Translations under genes and position numbers: made by a program
Shown: positions 10,621 to 19,154 of the stretch, in pieces
Position numbering within the stretch: the first letter of the stretch is position 1
How the letters are laid out: each line of letters starts with the position of its first letter
Notes under the pieces: generated by a model
The model's input: the letters and a program-made list of their open reading frames with translations, nothing else
What the model was told of the DNA's origin: nothing
The model's database searches: none
From: Geoalkalibacter halelectricus
GTDB lineage: Bacteria; Desulfobacterota; Desulfuromonadia; Desulfuromonadales; Geoalkalibacteraceae
DNA length: 64,000 nt
Direction: 5' to 3'
Assembly (NCBI RefSeq): GCF_025263685.1
Contig: NZ_CP092109.1
Span: 3,101,001-3,165,000 of the forward strand

Positions 10621-11751
10621 GTGAGTGTGAGCCAATCCCTGTATGATCTGTTTGCGGTCACGGCGCCCGGCTGCGAGGCCGCGTGCCTGGCCGAGTTGAA
10701 TGCCCTGGGCCTGCCGGGGTTGGCGCAGCCCGGTGGCGTGGCCTTTCGCGGTGAGCTGGCCGATATTTATCGGGCCAACCTCTGGCTGCGCACGGCCGCG
10801 CGGGTGTTGGTGCGCTTTGCCGAGCTTCGCGCCACCAGCTTTCCCGAACTCTATCAAAAGTGCGTGCGTCTGCCCTGGGGGCGTTTCGTGCGCCCGCGGA
10901 CCGCGGTGGCGGTGCGGGTGAGCTGCCGGCGGTCGCGGCTGATGCACACCGGACGCATTACCCAAACCCTGGGTGCCGCGGTCGATCGGGCCCTGGGGCG
11001 CGAGAAGCCGCCCGCCGAGCCCCAACCCCAAGCTGTGCAGTTGGTGCTGGTGCGGTTTGAGGAAGACCGCGCCCTTATTTCCCTGGACAGCTCGGGCGAA
11101 TTGTTGCATCGGCGCGGTTATCGACAGGAGCAGGGGGCGGCGCCCCTGCGCGAAACCCTGGCCGCCGCGCTGCTGCATGAGGTCGGGTGGCAGCCGCATC
11201 TGCCGCTCTGGGATCCCATGTGCGGCTCAGGAACCCTGCTCATCGAAGCGGCGCTGGTGGCGTGCCGCGGGGCGCCGGGGCTGCAGCGCGGCTTTGCCTT
11301 CGAGAATTGGCCGCGCTTTCGCGCCGGCCGCTGGCAGGTTCTGCTCGGGCAGGCGCAAGCCGCCGCGATGCCGAGCCCGTCCCCGACCCTGTACGGCAGC
11401 GAACGCGACGCCGCGCTGCTCGCCGCTGCCCGGCGCAACGCCGAGCGCGCCGGCGTGGCTGATGTCCTGGCCCTGCACGCCGGGGATTTTCGCGATCTGC
11501 CCGTGCCCCCCGGCCCGGGAGTGGTGCTGTGCAATCCTCCCTATGGCTTGCGCATCGGCGAGAGCCGCGCATTGCGTGCCCTGTTCGCCGATTTCGGTGA
11601 TTTTCTCCGCACACGCGCGCCGGGGTGGCGCGGCGGTTTTTTGCTGCCCGATTCCGATCTGGCGCGCGCCAGCGGCTTGGCGCTGCGCCCCGGAGCGGTT
11701 TTTGCTCACGGTGGGCTCGCCGCCCGTCTCCATCTTTTTTCCCTGTCCTGA
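10621..11751 (+). CDS. THUMP-domain class I SAM-dependent rRNA methyltransferase (RlmL/RlmK N-half type)
   Basis: The 376-residue protein begins with a THUMP RNA-binding region (residues about 5-160; LFAVTAPGCEAA, GVAFRGE). It continues into a Rossmann methyltransferase with motif I-like DPMCGSGTLLIEAAL near residue 200 and the catalytic CNPPYG near 303. That NPPY motif marks N-methylation, and related enzymes make m2G2445 in 23S rRNA. The GTG start at 10621 is the longest frame; GTG 10627 is an alternative. Confidence 0.88.
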   Translation: MSVSQSLYDLFAVTAPGCEAACLAELNALGLPGLAQPGGVAFRGELADIYRANLWLRTAARVLVRFAELRATSFPELYQKCVRLPWGRFVRPRTAVAVRVSCRRSRLMHTGRITQTLGAAVDRALGREKPPAEPQPQAVQLVLVRFEEDRALISLDSSGELLHRRGYRQEQGAAPLRETLAAALLHEVGWQPHLPLWDPMCGSGTLLIEAALVACRGAPGLQRGFAFENWPRFRAGRWQVLLGQAQAAAMPSPSPTLYGSERDAALLAAARRNAERAGVADVLALHAGDFRDLPVPPGPGVVLCNPPYGLRIGESRALRALFADFGDFLRTRAPGWRGGFLLPDSDLARASGLALRPGAVFAHGGLAARLHLFSLS

Positions 11752-11772
11752 GGATTGAACGGGAATTTTCCA

Positions 11773-11801
11773 TTGCATTACGTGGGTGACCTCGTTATAC
11801 T
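11773..11801 (+). promoter_or_regulatory. Sigma-70 promoter of rpsU
   Basis: TTGCAT at 11773-11778 and TATACT at 11796-11801 are separated by 17 bases. Transcription would begin near 11808, just before the palindrome in the rpsU leader. Confidence 0.75.
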
Positions 11802-11810
11802 GTCGCCCTA

Positions 11811-11835
11811 TTTCTGCCGAAAATATCGGCAGAAA
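11811..11835 (+). promoter_or_regulatory. Perfect 10-bp palindrome in the rpsU 5' leader
   Basis: TTTCTGCCGA and TCGGCAGAAA flank a five-base AAATA centre with no mismatch. It begins about ten bases after the -10 box and ends 31 bases before the start codon. It could be a repressor operator or an RNA hairpin at the mRNA 5' end. Confidence 0.65.
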
Positions 11836-11866
11836 CTGAAAAACGCAGGGAAAGCGAGGTGATTTG

Positions 11867-12064
11867 GTGGAAATCACGGTTATCGACAACAACGTCGATA
11901 AGGCGATCAAAGTGCTCAAGCGCAAGTTGCAGCAAGAGGGCCTGTTTCGGGAAATGAAGCAGCGCAAGTTCTACGAGAAGCCCAGTGTCAAGCGCAAGCG
12001 CAAGGAAAAGGAAGCACAGCGCCGCCTGCGCAAGAAACTGCGCATGGTCAAACGCGCCGACTGA
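11867..12064 (+). CDS. rpsU: 30S ribosomal protein S21
   Basis: The 65-residue basic protein has the S21 pattern: NNVDKAIKVLKRKLQQEGLF, then YEKPSVKRKRKEKEA and an Arg/Lys-rich tail. I chose GTG 11867 rather than the in-frame TTG one codon earlier because GAGG at 11856-11859 is then seven bases away and the protein starts ME, as in relatives. It binds the 30S platform and assists initiation. It is monocistronic, with its own promoter and terminator. Confidence 0.96.
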   Translation: MEITVIDNNVDKAIKVLKRKLQQEGLFREMKQRKFYEKPSVKRKRKEKEAQRRLRKKLRMVKRAD

Positions 12065-12089
12065 TCTCGCTTTTTATCGGACCTTAACA

Positions 12090-12126
12090 AAAAAAAGGCT
12101 GCCCCTTTCCGGGACAGCCTTTTTTC
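12090..12126. terminator. Bidirectional intrinsic terminator between rpsU and gap
   Basis: AGGCTGCCCC and CGGGACAGCCT pair around TTTC with one mismatch. A-runs lie on the left and T-runs on the right, so it can end rpsU on the plus strand and gap on the minus strand. Confidence 0.85.
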
Positions 12127-12143
12127 GTTGATGGTGCGGTTGC

Positions 12144-13589
12144 TTACATCGGATAGGTGGGGAATTCTAACCCGGCGAGCCTCTCGATCATGCGTACGAC
12201 CTGACAGCTGTAGCCATATTCGTTGTCGTACCAGACGTAGAGCACGCAGCGCTTTCCGTTGACGATGGTGGCCAGGGAGTCGACCACGCCGGCGAAAGGT
12301 GAGCCGACGAAATCGCTGGAAACCACTTCCGGCGAGTTGGTGTAGTCGATCTGGTTCTGCAGGGGTGAATCCAGGGAAGCGTCGCGCAGGTAGCGGTTGA
12401 GTTCGGCGACGCTGGTTTCCTGACCGAGTTCGAGGTTGAGGATGGCCAGGGAGACATTGGGCGTCGGCACGCGGATGGCGTTGCCGGTGAGCTTGCCGGC
12501 GAGTTCCGGCACGGCCTTGGCCACCGCCTTGGCGGCGCCGGTTTCGGTGATGACCATGTTGAGAGGCGCGCTGCGGCCGCGGCGGTTGCCCTTGTGGTAA
12601 TTGTCGATGAGGTTCTGGTCGTTGGTGTAGCTGTGGCAGGTTTCCACATGCCCATGCACGATGCCGAAGTGGTCGTTGACCGCTTTGAGTACCGGCACGA
12701 TGGCGTTGGTGGTGCAACTGGCGGCGGAGAAGATGTTTTCGTCGGCGGTGATGAGTTCATTGTTGACGCCGAACACCACATTGGGCACATCGCCCTTGCC
12801 CGGCGCGGTGAGGATCACCTTGGAGACGCCCTTACTCTTGAGATGGCGGGCGAGCCCTTCGCGGTCGCGCCACTTGCCGGTGTTGTCGATGAGCAGCGCA
12901 TTCTTGATGCCGTACTCGGTGTAATCGACGTTCTCGGGGCTGTCGGCGTAGATCAGGCGGATCAGGTTGCCGTTGGCGATGATGGCGTTTTCTTCCTCGT
13001 CCACCGTGATGGTGCCGTGGAAATGGCCGTGCACCGAGTCGCGCCGCAGCAGGCTGGCGCGCTTGATCAGATCGTCGGGGCCGCCCTTGCGCACCACCGC
13101 CGCGCGCAGGCGCAGCTTGTCGCCGCCGCCGGTTTTTTCGATGAGAATGCGGGCCAGCAGCCGGCCGATGCGGCCGAAGCCGTAGAGCACCACGTCGCGC
13201 GGTTCGCTCAGCACCGAAGCCTTGCCGGTGTTGATGGGTCCAAGTTCCTGGCGCACGAACTGCTCCACGGATACGCCCATGCCCTGGGAAAGATAGCGCA
13301 CGGTGAGCTTGCCCAGATCGACGCGCGAGGAGGCCAGGTCAAGCTTGCTCATGGCTTCAAGCACGGGGAAGGTCTCGCGCACCGAGAGCTCGTTTTCAAG
13401 AATCTGGCGGGCGAAGCGGTGCGCCTTGAGAATGTCGATGGATGTGCCGCGCGTGATGGAGCGCCCGTAGACACTGATCACCACCCCATGATCGCGGTAG
13501 AGTTCACCGATCAGCGGCAGCATGCGCTCAGCCAGCGCTTCGCGTTCCTTGAAGTCCTTGAAGTAGGCATCCTGTTTGGCGATTGTCAT
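12144..13589 (-). CDS. gap: Long-form glyceraldehyde-3-phosphate dehydrogenase
   Basis: At 481 residues this is about 140 longer than classical GAPDH. The extra part is a helical N-terminal extension (1-130). The Rossmann motif GFGRIGR is at 137-143, the catalytic Cys292 sits in SCTTNA, and the HSYTNDQNLID segment follows. Long GAPDH-like proteins of this architecture are known in proteobacteria beside classical enzymes. The reaction is oxidation of glyceraldehyde-3-phosphate to 1,3-bisphosphoglycerate or the reverse; direction and cofactor preference are not evident. Confidence 0.93.
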   Translation of the reverse strand: MTIAKQDAYFKDFKEREALAERMLPLIGELYRDHGVVISVYGRSITRGTSIDILKAHRFARQILENELSVRETFPVLEAMSKLDLASSRVDLGKLTVRYLSQGMGVSVEQFVRQELGPINTGKASVLSEPRDVVLYGFGRIGRLLARILIEKTGGGDKLRLRAAVVRKGGPDDLIKRASLLRRDSVHGHFHGTITVDEEENAIIANGNLIRLIYADSPENVDYTEYGIKNALLIDNTGKWRDREGLARHLKSKGVSKVILTAPGKGDVPNVVFGVNNELITADENIFSAASCTTNAIVPVLKAVNDHFGIVHGHVETCHSYTNDQNLIDNYHKGNRRGRSAPLNMVITETGAAKAVAKAVPELAGKLTGNAIRVPTPNVSLAILNLELGQETSVAELNRYLRDASLDSPLQNQIDYTNSPEVVSSDFVGSPFAGVVDSLATIVNGKRCVLYVWYDNEYGYSCQVVRMIERLAGLEFPTYPM

Positions 13590-13664
13590 AATCCTGAGGG
13601 TTCTCCTTCACACGTAAGTTCGCCTGTGGGCGACGGAACATCCTAAACGATGGGCGCCGATTTT

Positions 13665-14141
13665 TCAACCTTGCGCGGCCTGGCGCAGAAAATCGAGTAC
13701 CTGCTCGGGATGCGTTTCCGCCTTGGCGACCTTGGGCCAGTGCTTGAGTACCCGGCCATCTGGGCCGATGACCACCGTGGAGCGGATGACGCCCGTGACT
13801 TTTTTGCCGTACATGGTTTTCTCGCCAAAGGCGCCATAGGCCTGCATCATTTCGGCGTCGGGATCGGAGAGCAGGACGAAGGGCAGGCCGAATTTGCCGA
13901 TGAATTTATCGTGGGAAGCGAGGCTGTCACGGCTGACGCCGAGCACCTGGGCATCGAGATCCCGCACCTGCGCGTGCAGGTCGCGAAAGGCGCAGGCCTC
14001 CTTGGTGCAGCCCGGGGTGTTGTCGCGCGGGTAGAAATAGACGACTAGGGTGCGTCCCTGGTAATCAGTCAAAGAGTGGGTTTTTCCGTCGCTGCCGGCC
14101 AATGAAAAGGGCGGCGCGGGTTTTCCTTCAAGAGTCGCCAT
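13665..14141 (-). CDS. bcp: Thioredoxin-dependent peroxiredoxin (Bcp/PrxQ)
   Basis: Translation starts at ATG 14141 after GAGGAAACAGCC; the longer frame lacks support. The 158-residue protein has the PrxQ motif TPGCTKEACAF, where the first Cys is peroxidatic and the second, five residues on, is resolving. The YPRDNTPGC context and a C-terminal beta-strand region fit Bcp. It reduces hydrogen peroxide and organic peroxides with thioredoxin. It lies 24 bases downstream of the permease on the same strand. Confidence 0.95.
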   Translation of the reverse strand: MATLEGKPAPPFSLAGSDGKTHSLTDYQGRTLVVYFYPRDNTPGCTKEACAFRDLHAQVRDLDAQVLGVSRDSLASHDKFIGKFGLPFVLLSDPDAEMMQAYGAFGEKTMYGKKVTGVIRSTVVIGPDGRVLKHWPKVAKAETHPEQVLDFLRQAAQG

Positions 14142-14164
14142 GGCTGTTTCCTCGTTGGCTGGGG

Positions 14165-15931
14165 TTAAAAGGGCCAGAAAATCGGAATGAAAATCACCGC
14201 CAGAACCCAGAAGATCAGGTTCAGGGGGGCGCCGACCTTGACGTAGTCGGTGTATTTGTAGCCGCCGAGGCCGTAGACCATGGCGTTGGTCTGATAGCCC
14301 ACCGGCGTAATGAAACTGGTCGACGCGGCAAAGGTGACCGCCATGAGCAGCGGCTTGGCGTCGATGCCCAGGCTTATCGCCGTGGCGATGGCGATGGGCG
14401 CCATCAGGACCGCCGAGGCATTGTTGCTCATGGATTCGGTCAACAGGGCGGTGAGCAGGTAGAAGATGGCCAAGGCCCCGATCGGTCCCAGCCCGCCCAC
14501 CAGGCCCAGGGCGTTTTCGGCCAGCCATTGGGCGGTGCCGGTTTTCTCCATGGCGATGCCCAGGGGCAGGATGCCGCCAAGGAGAAAGATGACGGTCCAA
14601 TCGACGGATTGTTGCGCCTCCTCCAAGGTCAGGCAGCGGGTCAGAACCATGGCGATGCAGCCGAGAATGGCGCTGACCAGAATCGGCATGACATTAAAGG
14701 CCGCCAGGCCCACCACCAGGGCGACGATGCCGATGGCGAAGGGAACGCGGTGGCTGCGCAGGGAAGGCTCGGGGACTTCGGCAAACACGATGAAATCGTC
14801 GTCAGCGCGCAACTGATCGATGTCTTTCTGCGCCGCCATGATCAGCAGCGCGTCGCCGACTTGCAGGCGCACGCTGTTGAGCTTTTCGCGCAGGGGCGCG
14901 CCGCGTCTTTGGATGGCCAGCACCAGGGCGTTGTAGCGATGGCGAAAGTAGGTGTCCTTGAGGGTGCGTCCGATCAGGCGCGAATGGGGGGGCACCAGGA
15001 CCTGCACCAGCTTCATTTCCTCATCCTGCAGGGCCTTGTCGGCCAACTCGAATTCGGCGTTGAGTTCCAGATGTGCACTTTTTTTCAGCTCCATCAGTTC
15101 CTGCAATTTGCCGCGCACCAGCAAGACGCTACCCTCGCGCATGCGTTGGCGGTAAGGCGCCCAGACGCGCCGGTCCTCGTCGAGCAGGCGCAGGATGGTC
15201 ACGTCGTGCTCGGTGCCCAGATTGCTTTCCATGGCCGTTTTGCCGATGAGCGAGGAGCCCTCCATCACGCGCATCTCGGCGATGTATTCACCCAATTCAT
15301 AGGCTGCCGTGAGTTCCTGGGATTGGCGCTCGGGCAGCAGCCAGCGCCCGACCAGGAGAAAATAGGCGAAACCCGTGGCGAACATGATCAGGCCCAGCCG
15401 GCTGAATTCGAACATGGAGAAGGCGCCGAAGCCGGCCTGTTCCGAAATCGCTGAAACCAGGAGGTTGGTGGAGGTGCCGATGAGGGTGCAAACCCCGCCG
15501 AACTGCGAGGCGTAGGAGAGCGGGATGAGAAATTTCGACGCAGCGATCTTGCGCTTGGCCGCCAGGGCCATGACGATGGGCAAAAATACCGCCACCGCCG
15601 CGGTGTTGTTGATGAAGGCCGACATGATGCCGACGCCGGTCATGATGACGATCAGGGCGGTGAAGTGGTTTTTCCCGAAACGGGTCAGAAGAAAGCCGAT
15701 GGTACCGACTGCCCCGGTTTTTTGCAGGCCGGCGCTGAGGATGAACATGGCGGCCACGGTCACCGTGGCGGGATTGCTGAAGCCGGAAATGCCCTCTTCC
15801 GGCGTGATCAGGCCCAGGGCCAGCAGGGTGCCGAGAACCATGAAGGCAACCAGGTCGACCGGAAATTTTTCGCTGACGAAGAGGGCGACGGCGCCCACCA
15901 GAACCGTGAGCACCAAGACAATTTCAAGCAT
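14165..15931 (-). CDS. SLC13/DASS-family anion permease with two TrkA-C domains
   Basis: The 588-residue membrane protein has SLC13-type halves: N-terminal segments with INNTAAVAVFLPIV near residue 110, and C-terminal segments with SMSNNASAVLMAPIA near 515 and STSFITPVGYQTNAMVYG. Between them, residues about 210-380 hold two RCK_C/TrkA-C regulatory domains. The family moves dicarboxylates, sulfate or related anions with Na+; the substrate is not readable from sequence alone. Confidence 0.88.
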   Translation of the reverse strand: MLEIVLVLTVLVGAVALFVSEKFPVDLVAFMVLGTLLALGLITPEEGISGFSNPATVTVAAMFILSAGLQKTGAVGTIGFLLTRFGKNHFTALIVIMTGVGIMSAFINNTAAVAVFLPIVMALAAKRKIAASKFLIPLSYASQFGGVCTLIGTSTNLLVSAISEQAGFGAFSMFEFSRLGLIMFATGFAYFLLVGRWLLPERQSQELTAAYELGEYIAEMRVMEGSSLIGKTAMESNLGTEHDVTILRLLDEDRRVWAPYRQRMREGSVLLVRGKLQELMELKKSAHLELNAEFELADKALQDEEMKLVQVLVPPHSRLIGRTLKDTYFRHRYNALVLAIQRRGAPLREKLNSVRLQVGDALLIMAAQKDIDQLRADDDFIVFAEVPEPSLRSHRVPFAIGIVALVVGLAAFNVMPILVSAILGCIAMVLTRCLTLEEAQQSVDWTVIFLLGGILPLGIAMEKTGTAQWLAENALGLVGGLGPIGALAIFYLLTALLTESMSNNASAVLMAPIAIATAISLGIDAKPLLMAVTFAASTSFITPVGYQTNAMVYGLGGYKYTDYVKVGAPLNLIFWVLAVIFIPIFWPF

Positions 15932-15990
15932 GCTGTTGCCTCGCGGAGGGTGGAGTGGGTGAGCCTGAAAAAAGTGTAACGAGTTTGGTC

Positions 15991-16032
15991 AGAAAAAAAA
16001 GGACTCGGCAATGCGGCCGAGTCCTTTTTTTT
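15991..16032 (-). terminator. Intrinsic terminator after the unassigned gene at 16040
   Basis: GGACTCGGC and GGCCGAGTCC form a stem at 16001-16024, flanked by A8 on the left and T8 on the right. It can act on either strand; its position fits the end of the minus-strand gene at 16040. Confidence 0.85.
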
Positions 16033-16039
16033 CTGGCAA

Positions 16040-16615
16040 TCAGGTGGCGGGTGGGGCGGTTTTGCGCCCCGCGGCGGGTTTTTTCGTGGGCGCGCTCTTG
16101 CCCAGAGCGACCTTCACCGGAACGAAACGGCGCAGGTAGTGCTTGTCGATGGGGTAGATTTTGGCGGCGTCTTGGCGCAGTTCGCCGGGATCGAGATCTT
16201 CAAGGCTCAGGGCGCCGGAGGTCAGTTCGACGATGCAGGGGCGAATCTTGGGGGCGCCGGTCTGGGGCTTGTTCTTGCGCTCCTTGCCGGCGGGTACCCA
16301 GGTTAGTTCCTGCACGTAGTAGGAGCTGACTTCGAAGGCTTCCTCGATCTCGGCGGCCTGGTCCGGAGCGAGGTCGGCGAGTTTTCCCTCGAACGGGCTC
16401 AGCCCCCCCTGGCGGTCCTTGAGAAAGTACATGGTCTTGATCCTCCTTTTGGACAATCCCCGCAACGCCCGCTGCAGGTCAACGGATTGGTTCAGCGTCT
16501 CCAAGAGCCGGGGCGAGATGGCCGCGCAGGGGAAATGGTCGCAGCGCGGGCATCCGCCCAGGGGTTTTTTTTGTTGGTGGAATGGGCACCAGACGAATTT
16601 GGGGTCTCGGGCCAT
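16040..16615 (-). CDS. Unassigned protein with a Cys-rich N-terminus
   Basis: I do not recognise this 191-residue protein. Its first 30 residues hold CPFH, CPRC and HFPC, which could be a zinc-binding knuckle. The middle is acidic (SPFEGKLADLAPDQAAEIEEAF) and the C-terminus basic and Ala/Pro-rich (KKPAAGRKTAPP), the latter a possible nucleic-acid-binding tail. The start is five bases after the stop of the preceding minus-strand gene, so the two are translationally coupled. Confidence 0.75.
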   Translation of the reverse strand: MARDPKFVWCPFHQQKKPLGGCPRCDHFPCAAISPRLLETLNQSVDLQRALRGLSKRRIKTMYFLKDRQGGLSPFEGKLADLAPDQAAEIEEAFEVSSYYVQELTWVPAGKERKNKPQTGAPKIRPCIVELTSGALSLEDLDPGELRQDAAKIYPIDKHYLRRFVPVKVALGKSAPTKKPAAGRKTAPPAT

Positions 16616-16620
16616 GATGC

Positions 16621-17172
16621 CTAGTTGATGGCGATGGAGACAAAACCTCGCTGTCCATAACCCATGGCGGACAAAAAGGTGTTGCCGACGCTGTGGATGC
16701 CGCTCAGGAGCTGTTGCGGCTCCAGGGGTACCCGGCGCATGGCGATGTAGCAGGATTCCATGCGCACCCCGGGAAGCTCCAGCAGTGCGCTCAGGCGCTT
16801 CTGCACCACGGCGGCCTCCTCGCGCTGCTCGACTCCGGCGGCGGCGAGGTCGGTCGCGAGCAGTCGCACGGCCCCGCCGCGAAAGGCGAAAATCATTTCC
16901 GGCTTGACGTTCTGGCGAACCATATCCTCATAAGTCTGGCGGATCACGCCGAGCCGCCCCGCCAGGGCGACGGGATCGGCCAAGGTGACGTCCCAGAAGA
17001 TGCGCCCGACCTCGACGTCGCGCAGGGCTTCGCGATCATCGGGAGTTGCGGCGGCGGCCGGTGTCAGGTCGAAAACCGCATCCAAGGGTTCTTCGCAGAG
17101 TTGCGCGCCGAGAACGAAGGCGGGGAGCAGCAGGATGAAGCAGGCCAGGGGGATGAGAAGCTTGAACCGCAT
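16621..17172 (-). CDS. Secreted DsrE-like protein
   Basis: The 183-residue protein starts with a Sec signal peptide (cleavage near residue 22, VLGAQ). The rest resembles periplasmic DsrE/DsrF-fold proteins: FRGGAVRLLATD, a helix, LLELPGVRMESCYIAMRR with one Cys at a position often used in that fold, and GIHSVGNTF. The fold assignment is inferred from pattern. It lies 112 bases downstream of thiE and is coupled to the Cys-rich protein. Confidence 0.6.
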   Translation of the reverse strand: MRFKLLIPLACFILLLPAFVLGAQLCEEPLDAVFDLTPAAAATPDDREALRDVEVGRIFWDVTLADPVALAGRLGVIRQTYEDMVRQNVKPEMIFAFRGGAVRLLATDLAAAGVEQREEAAVVQKRLSALLELPGVRMESCYIAMRRVPLEPQQLLSGIHSVGNTFLSAMGYGQRGFVSIAIN

Positions 17173-17284
17173 GCGAAGACCTCCTCTGGTCTTTTGGCTC
17201 CGCTATTTGTTGCCGGTAAAAAAGGCCGCCCGCGGAATCTCACGCAGGCGATGAAGCGAGCGGTGCCGGGATTAAAAAATCTCT

Positions 17285-17911
17285 TTATTGTCGCGCAAAA
17301 CGCCGCGCGGCGCAAGTCGGGTCCGCAGCGGCGAGAACGGCTCGAATCAGGGCGACGCCCTGGGCGCCCGAGGCCAGAACCTGGGGGGTTGTCGCGGCGG
17401 TGATGCCGCCGAGGGCGAAAACAGGCAGGGGCGCGTCGCGGCAGGCGTCGCGCAAGGCGTCGAGACCCTGCGGGGGGCCAAAAACGGCTTTGGATGGAGT
17501 GGGAAACACCGGGCCGAAGGTGACGAAGTCGGCCCCGGCCTGGGCGGCGGCCGCGATTTCATCGCGATGGTGGGTAGAGACGCCGATGAGCCGCTCGGGA
17601 CCGAGCAACTGTCGCGCCACGGCAATCGGCAGGGAGTGACCGCCGAGATGCACTCCGTCGGCTTCCACCGCCAGGGCCAGGTCGATGCGGTCGTTGACGA
17701 ACAGGCGCGCGCCCCAGTGCGCGGTCAACTCGCGCAGGCGGCAGGCCAGGGGATAGAGGGCACGGGCCGAAAGATCCTTTTCGCGCAGTTGCACGGCATT
17801 CACCCCGCCCTGGCAGGCGGCGCGCACCGCATCTTCGAGGCTGCGCCCGGGCGGCAGGGCGTGGCGATCGGTGATCAGATAAAGAGAAAAATCCAGGGCA
17901 CGGCCGGACAT
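17285..17911 (-). CDS. thiE: Thiamine-phosphate synthase
   Basis: This 208-residue TIM-barrel protein has VQLREKDLSARALY near residue 39, FVNDRIDLALAVEADGVHLG near 80 and FGPVFPTPSK near 145, the ThiE substrate and pyrophosphate sites. It joins HMP-pyrophosphate with thiazole phosphate to give thiamine phosphate. It is the last gene of the thi operon and begins four bases after the thiH stop codon. Confidence 0.95.
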   Translation of the reverse strand: MSGRALDFSLYLITDRHALPPGRSLEDAVRAACQGGVNAVQLREKDLSARALYPLACRLRELTAHWGARLFVNDRIDLALAVEADGVHLGGHSLPIAVARQLLGPERLIGVSTHHRDEIAAAAQAGADFVTFGPVFPTPSKAVFGPPQGLDALRDACRDAPLPVFALGGITAATTPQVLASGAQGVALIRAVLAAADPTCAARRFARQ

Positions 17912-17915
17912 GGGC

Positions 17916-19043
17916 TTACTGACCCGCGGCCCGCTCCAGAAAGGCCGCGTCCCAGTCCTTCCACACCGCCTCGTATCCGCGCGCGCGAATCAGGCGGCAG
18001 ACTTCAGCGGGGCTGCGATCGTCATCGATCGCGAACTGACGGGTGCTGTGATCCTTGTCGGCATAGCCGCCGGGGGCGGTGCATGAGCCCGCGCTCATCT
18101 GCGTGATGCCGAGCGGCAAAAGGTTGTCGCGCAACTGCGCGCTCTCCCGGGTCGAGAGGACCAGCCCCACGTCGGGCAGCAGCAGGCGCAGGGCGCAGAT
18201 CAGCTGCACGAAATGACGGTCGGAGACCGGGTGCAGGGGCTGAAAGCCGCCGTCGGCGGGACGGATGCGGGGAAAGGAGACGGTCAGTTGAGTGCGCCAG
18301 AAGTGGCGGCTCAAATACAGGGCGTGCAGGCCGGTGCAGAAGCCCTCGAAGCGAAAATCTCCCAGCCCCAGCAGCGAGCCGATCCCGATGCGTCGCAGTC
18401 CGGCGGCACCGCCGCGCTCGGGGGTGGCGAGGCGAAAGGCGAAGTCGCGCTTCTTGCCGAAGGTGTGCATGCGCTGGTAGAGCTCGGGATCGTAGGTTTC
18501 CTGGTAGATGGTCAACCCGTCGATGCCGGCGGCGACCATCTCCTGGTAGCCCGCGGTCTCCATGGGATAGACCTCGATGGCGATGGAGCTGAACAGATGG
18601 CGGATGCGGCGCGCGGCGGCGGCGAGAAAATCGTTGCCCAGGGTTTTGGGCGACTCGCCGGTGACCAGCAGGATGTGGCGAAAGCCCTGGTCGTGGAGCA
18701 CCCGCGCCTCGGTTTCGATCTCATCGAGGCTCAGGGTGCGGCGCGGCACCTGATTGTTGGCGCTAAAGCCGCAGTACAGGCAGCCGTTGACGCATTCGTT
18801 GGAAAGGTAGAGCGGCGCATAGAGCAGGATGTTGCGGCCGAAACGCTGCACGGTGAGGCGATGAGCCTTTTGCGCCATGGCTTCGAGAAAGGGCTCGGCG
18901 GCCGGTGAGAGCAGGGCCGGCAGATCTTCCGCGTGCAGGCGTTCGCCGGCCAGGGCGCGCTCCACATCGGCGGCGGTTTTGGCGTTGATCTGCGCCTCGA
19001 CGCGTGGGCGCTCATAGTGCTGGAGAAGGTCAAAAAAACTCAT
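17916..19043 (-). CDS. thiH: 2-iminoacetate synthase (tyrosine lyase)
   Basis: The ATG at 19043 (MSFFDLLQHY) gives a 375-residue radical-SAM enzyme, the normal ThiH length. The CVNGCLYCGFS cluster motif lies near residue 85. The C-terminal half carries the BATS-type region with SAGSCTAPGGY. It cleaves tyrosine to dehydroglycine for the thiazole ring. Use of ThiH rather than oxygen-dependent ThiO fits an anaerobic lifestyle. Confidence 0.95.
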   Translation of the reverse strand: MSFFDLLQHYERPRVEAQINAKTAADVERALAGERLHAEDLPALLSPAAEPFLEAMAQKAHRLTVQRFGRNILLYAPLYLSNECVNGCLYCGFSANNQVPRRTLSLDEIETEARVLHDQGFRHILLVTGESPKTLGNDFLAAAARRIRHLFSSIAIEVYPMETAGYQEMVAAGIDGLTIYQETYDPELYQRMHTFGKKRDFAFRLATPERGGAAGLRRIGIGSLLGLGDFRFEGFCTGLHALYLSRHFWRTQLTVSFPRIRPADGGFQPLHPVSDRHFVQLICALRLLLPDVGLVLSTRESAQLRDNLLPLGITQMSAGSCTAPGGYADKDHSTRQFAIDDDRSPAEVCRLIRARGYEAVWKDWDAAFLERAAGQ

Positions 19044-19154
19044 GGAGGATTCGCCTTGAAAACGACAGAAACGGTGGCATGAACGAGACGCTTTTGCATT
19101 GGGGTGTCGTCTTGAGCATCCTGTTGATCCTGTCAAATTGGGTTGTGACCGCGC

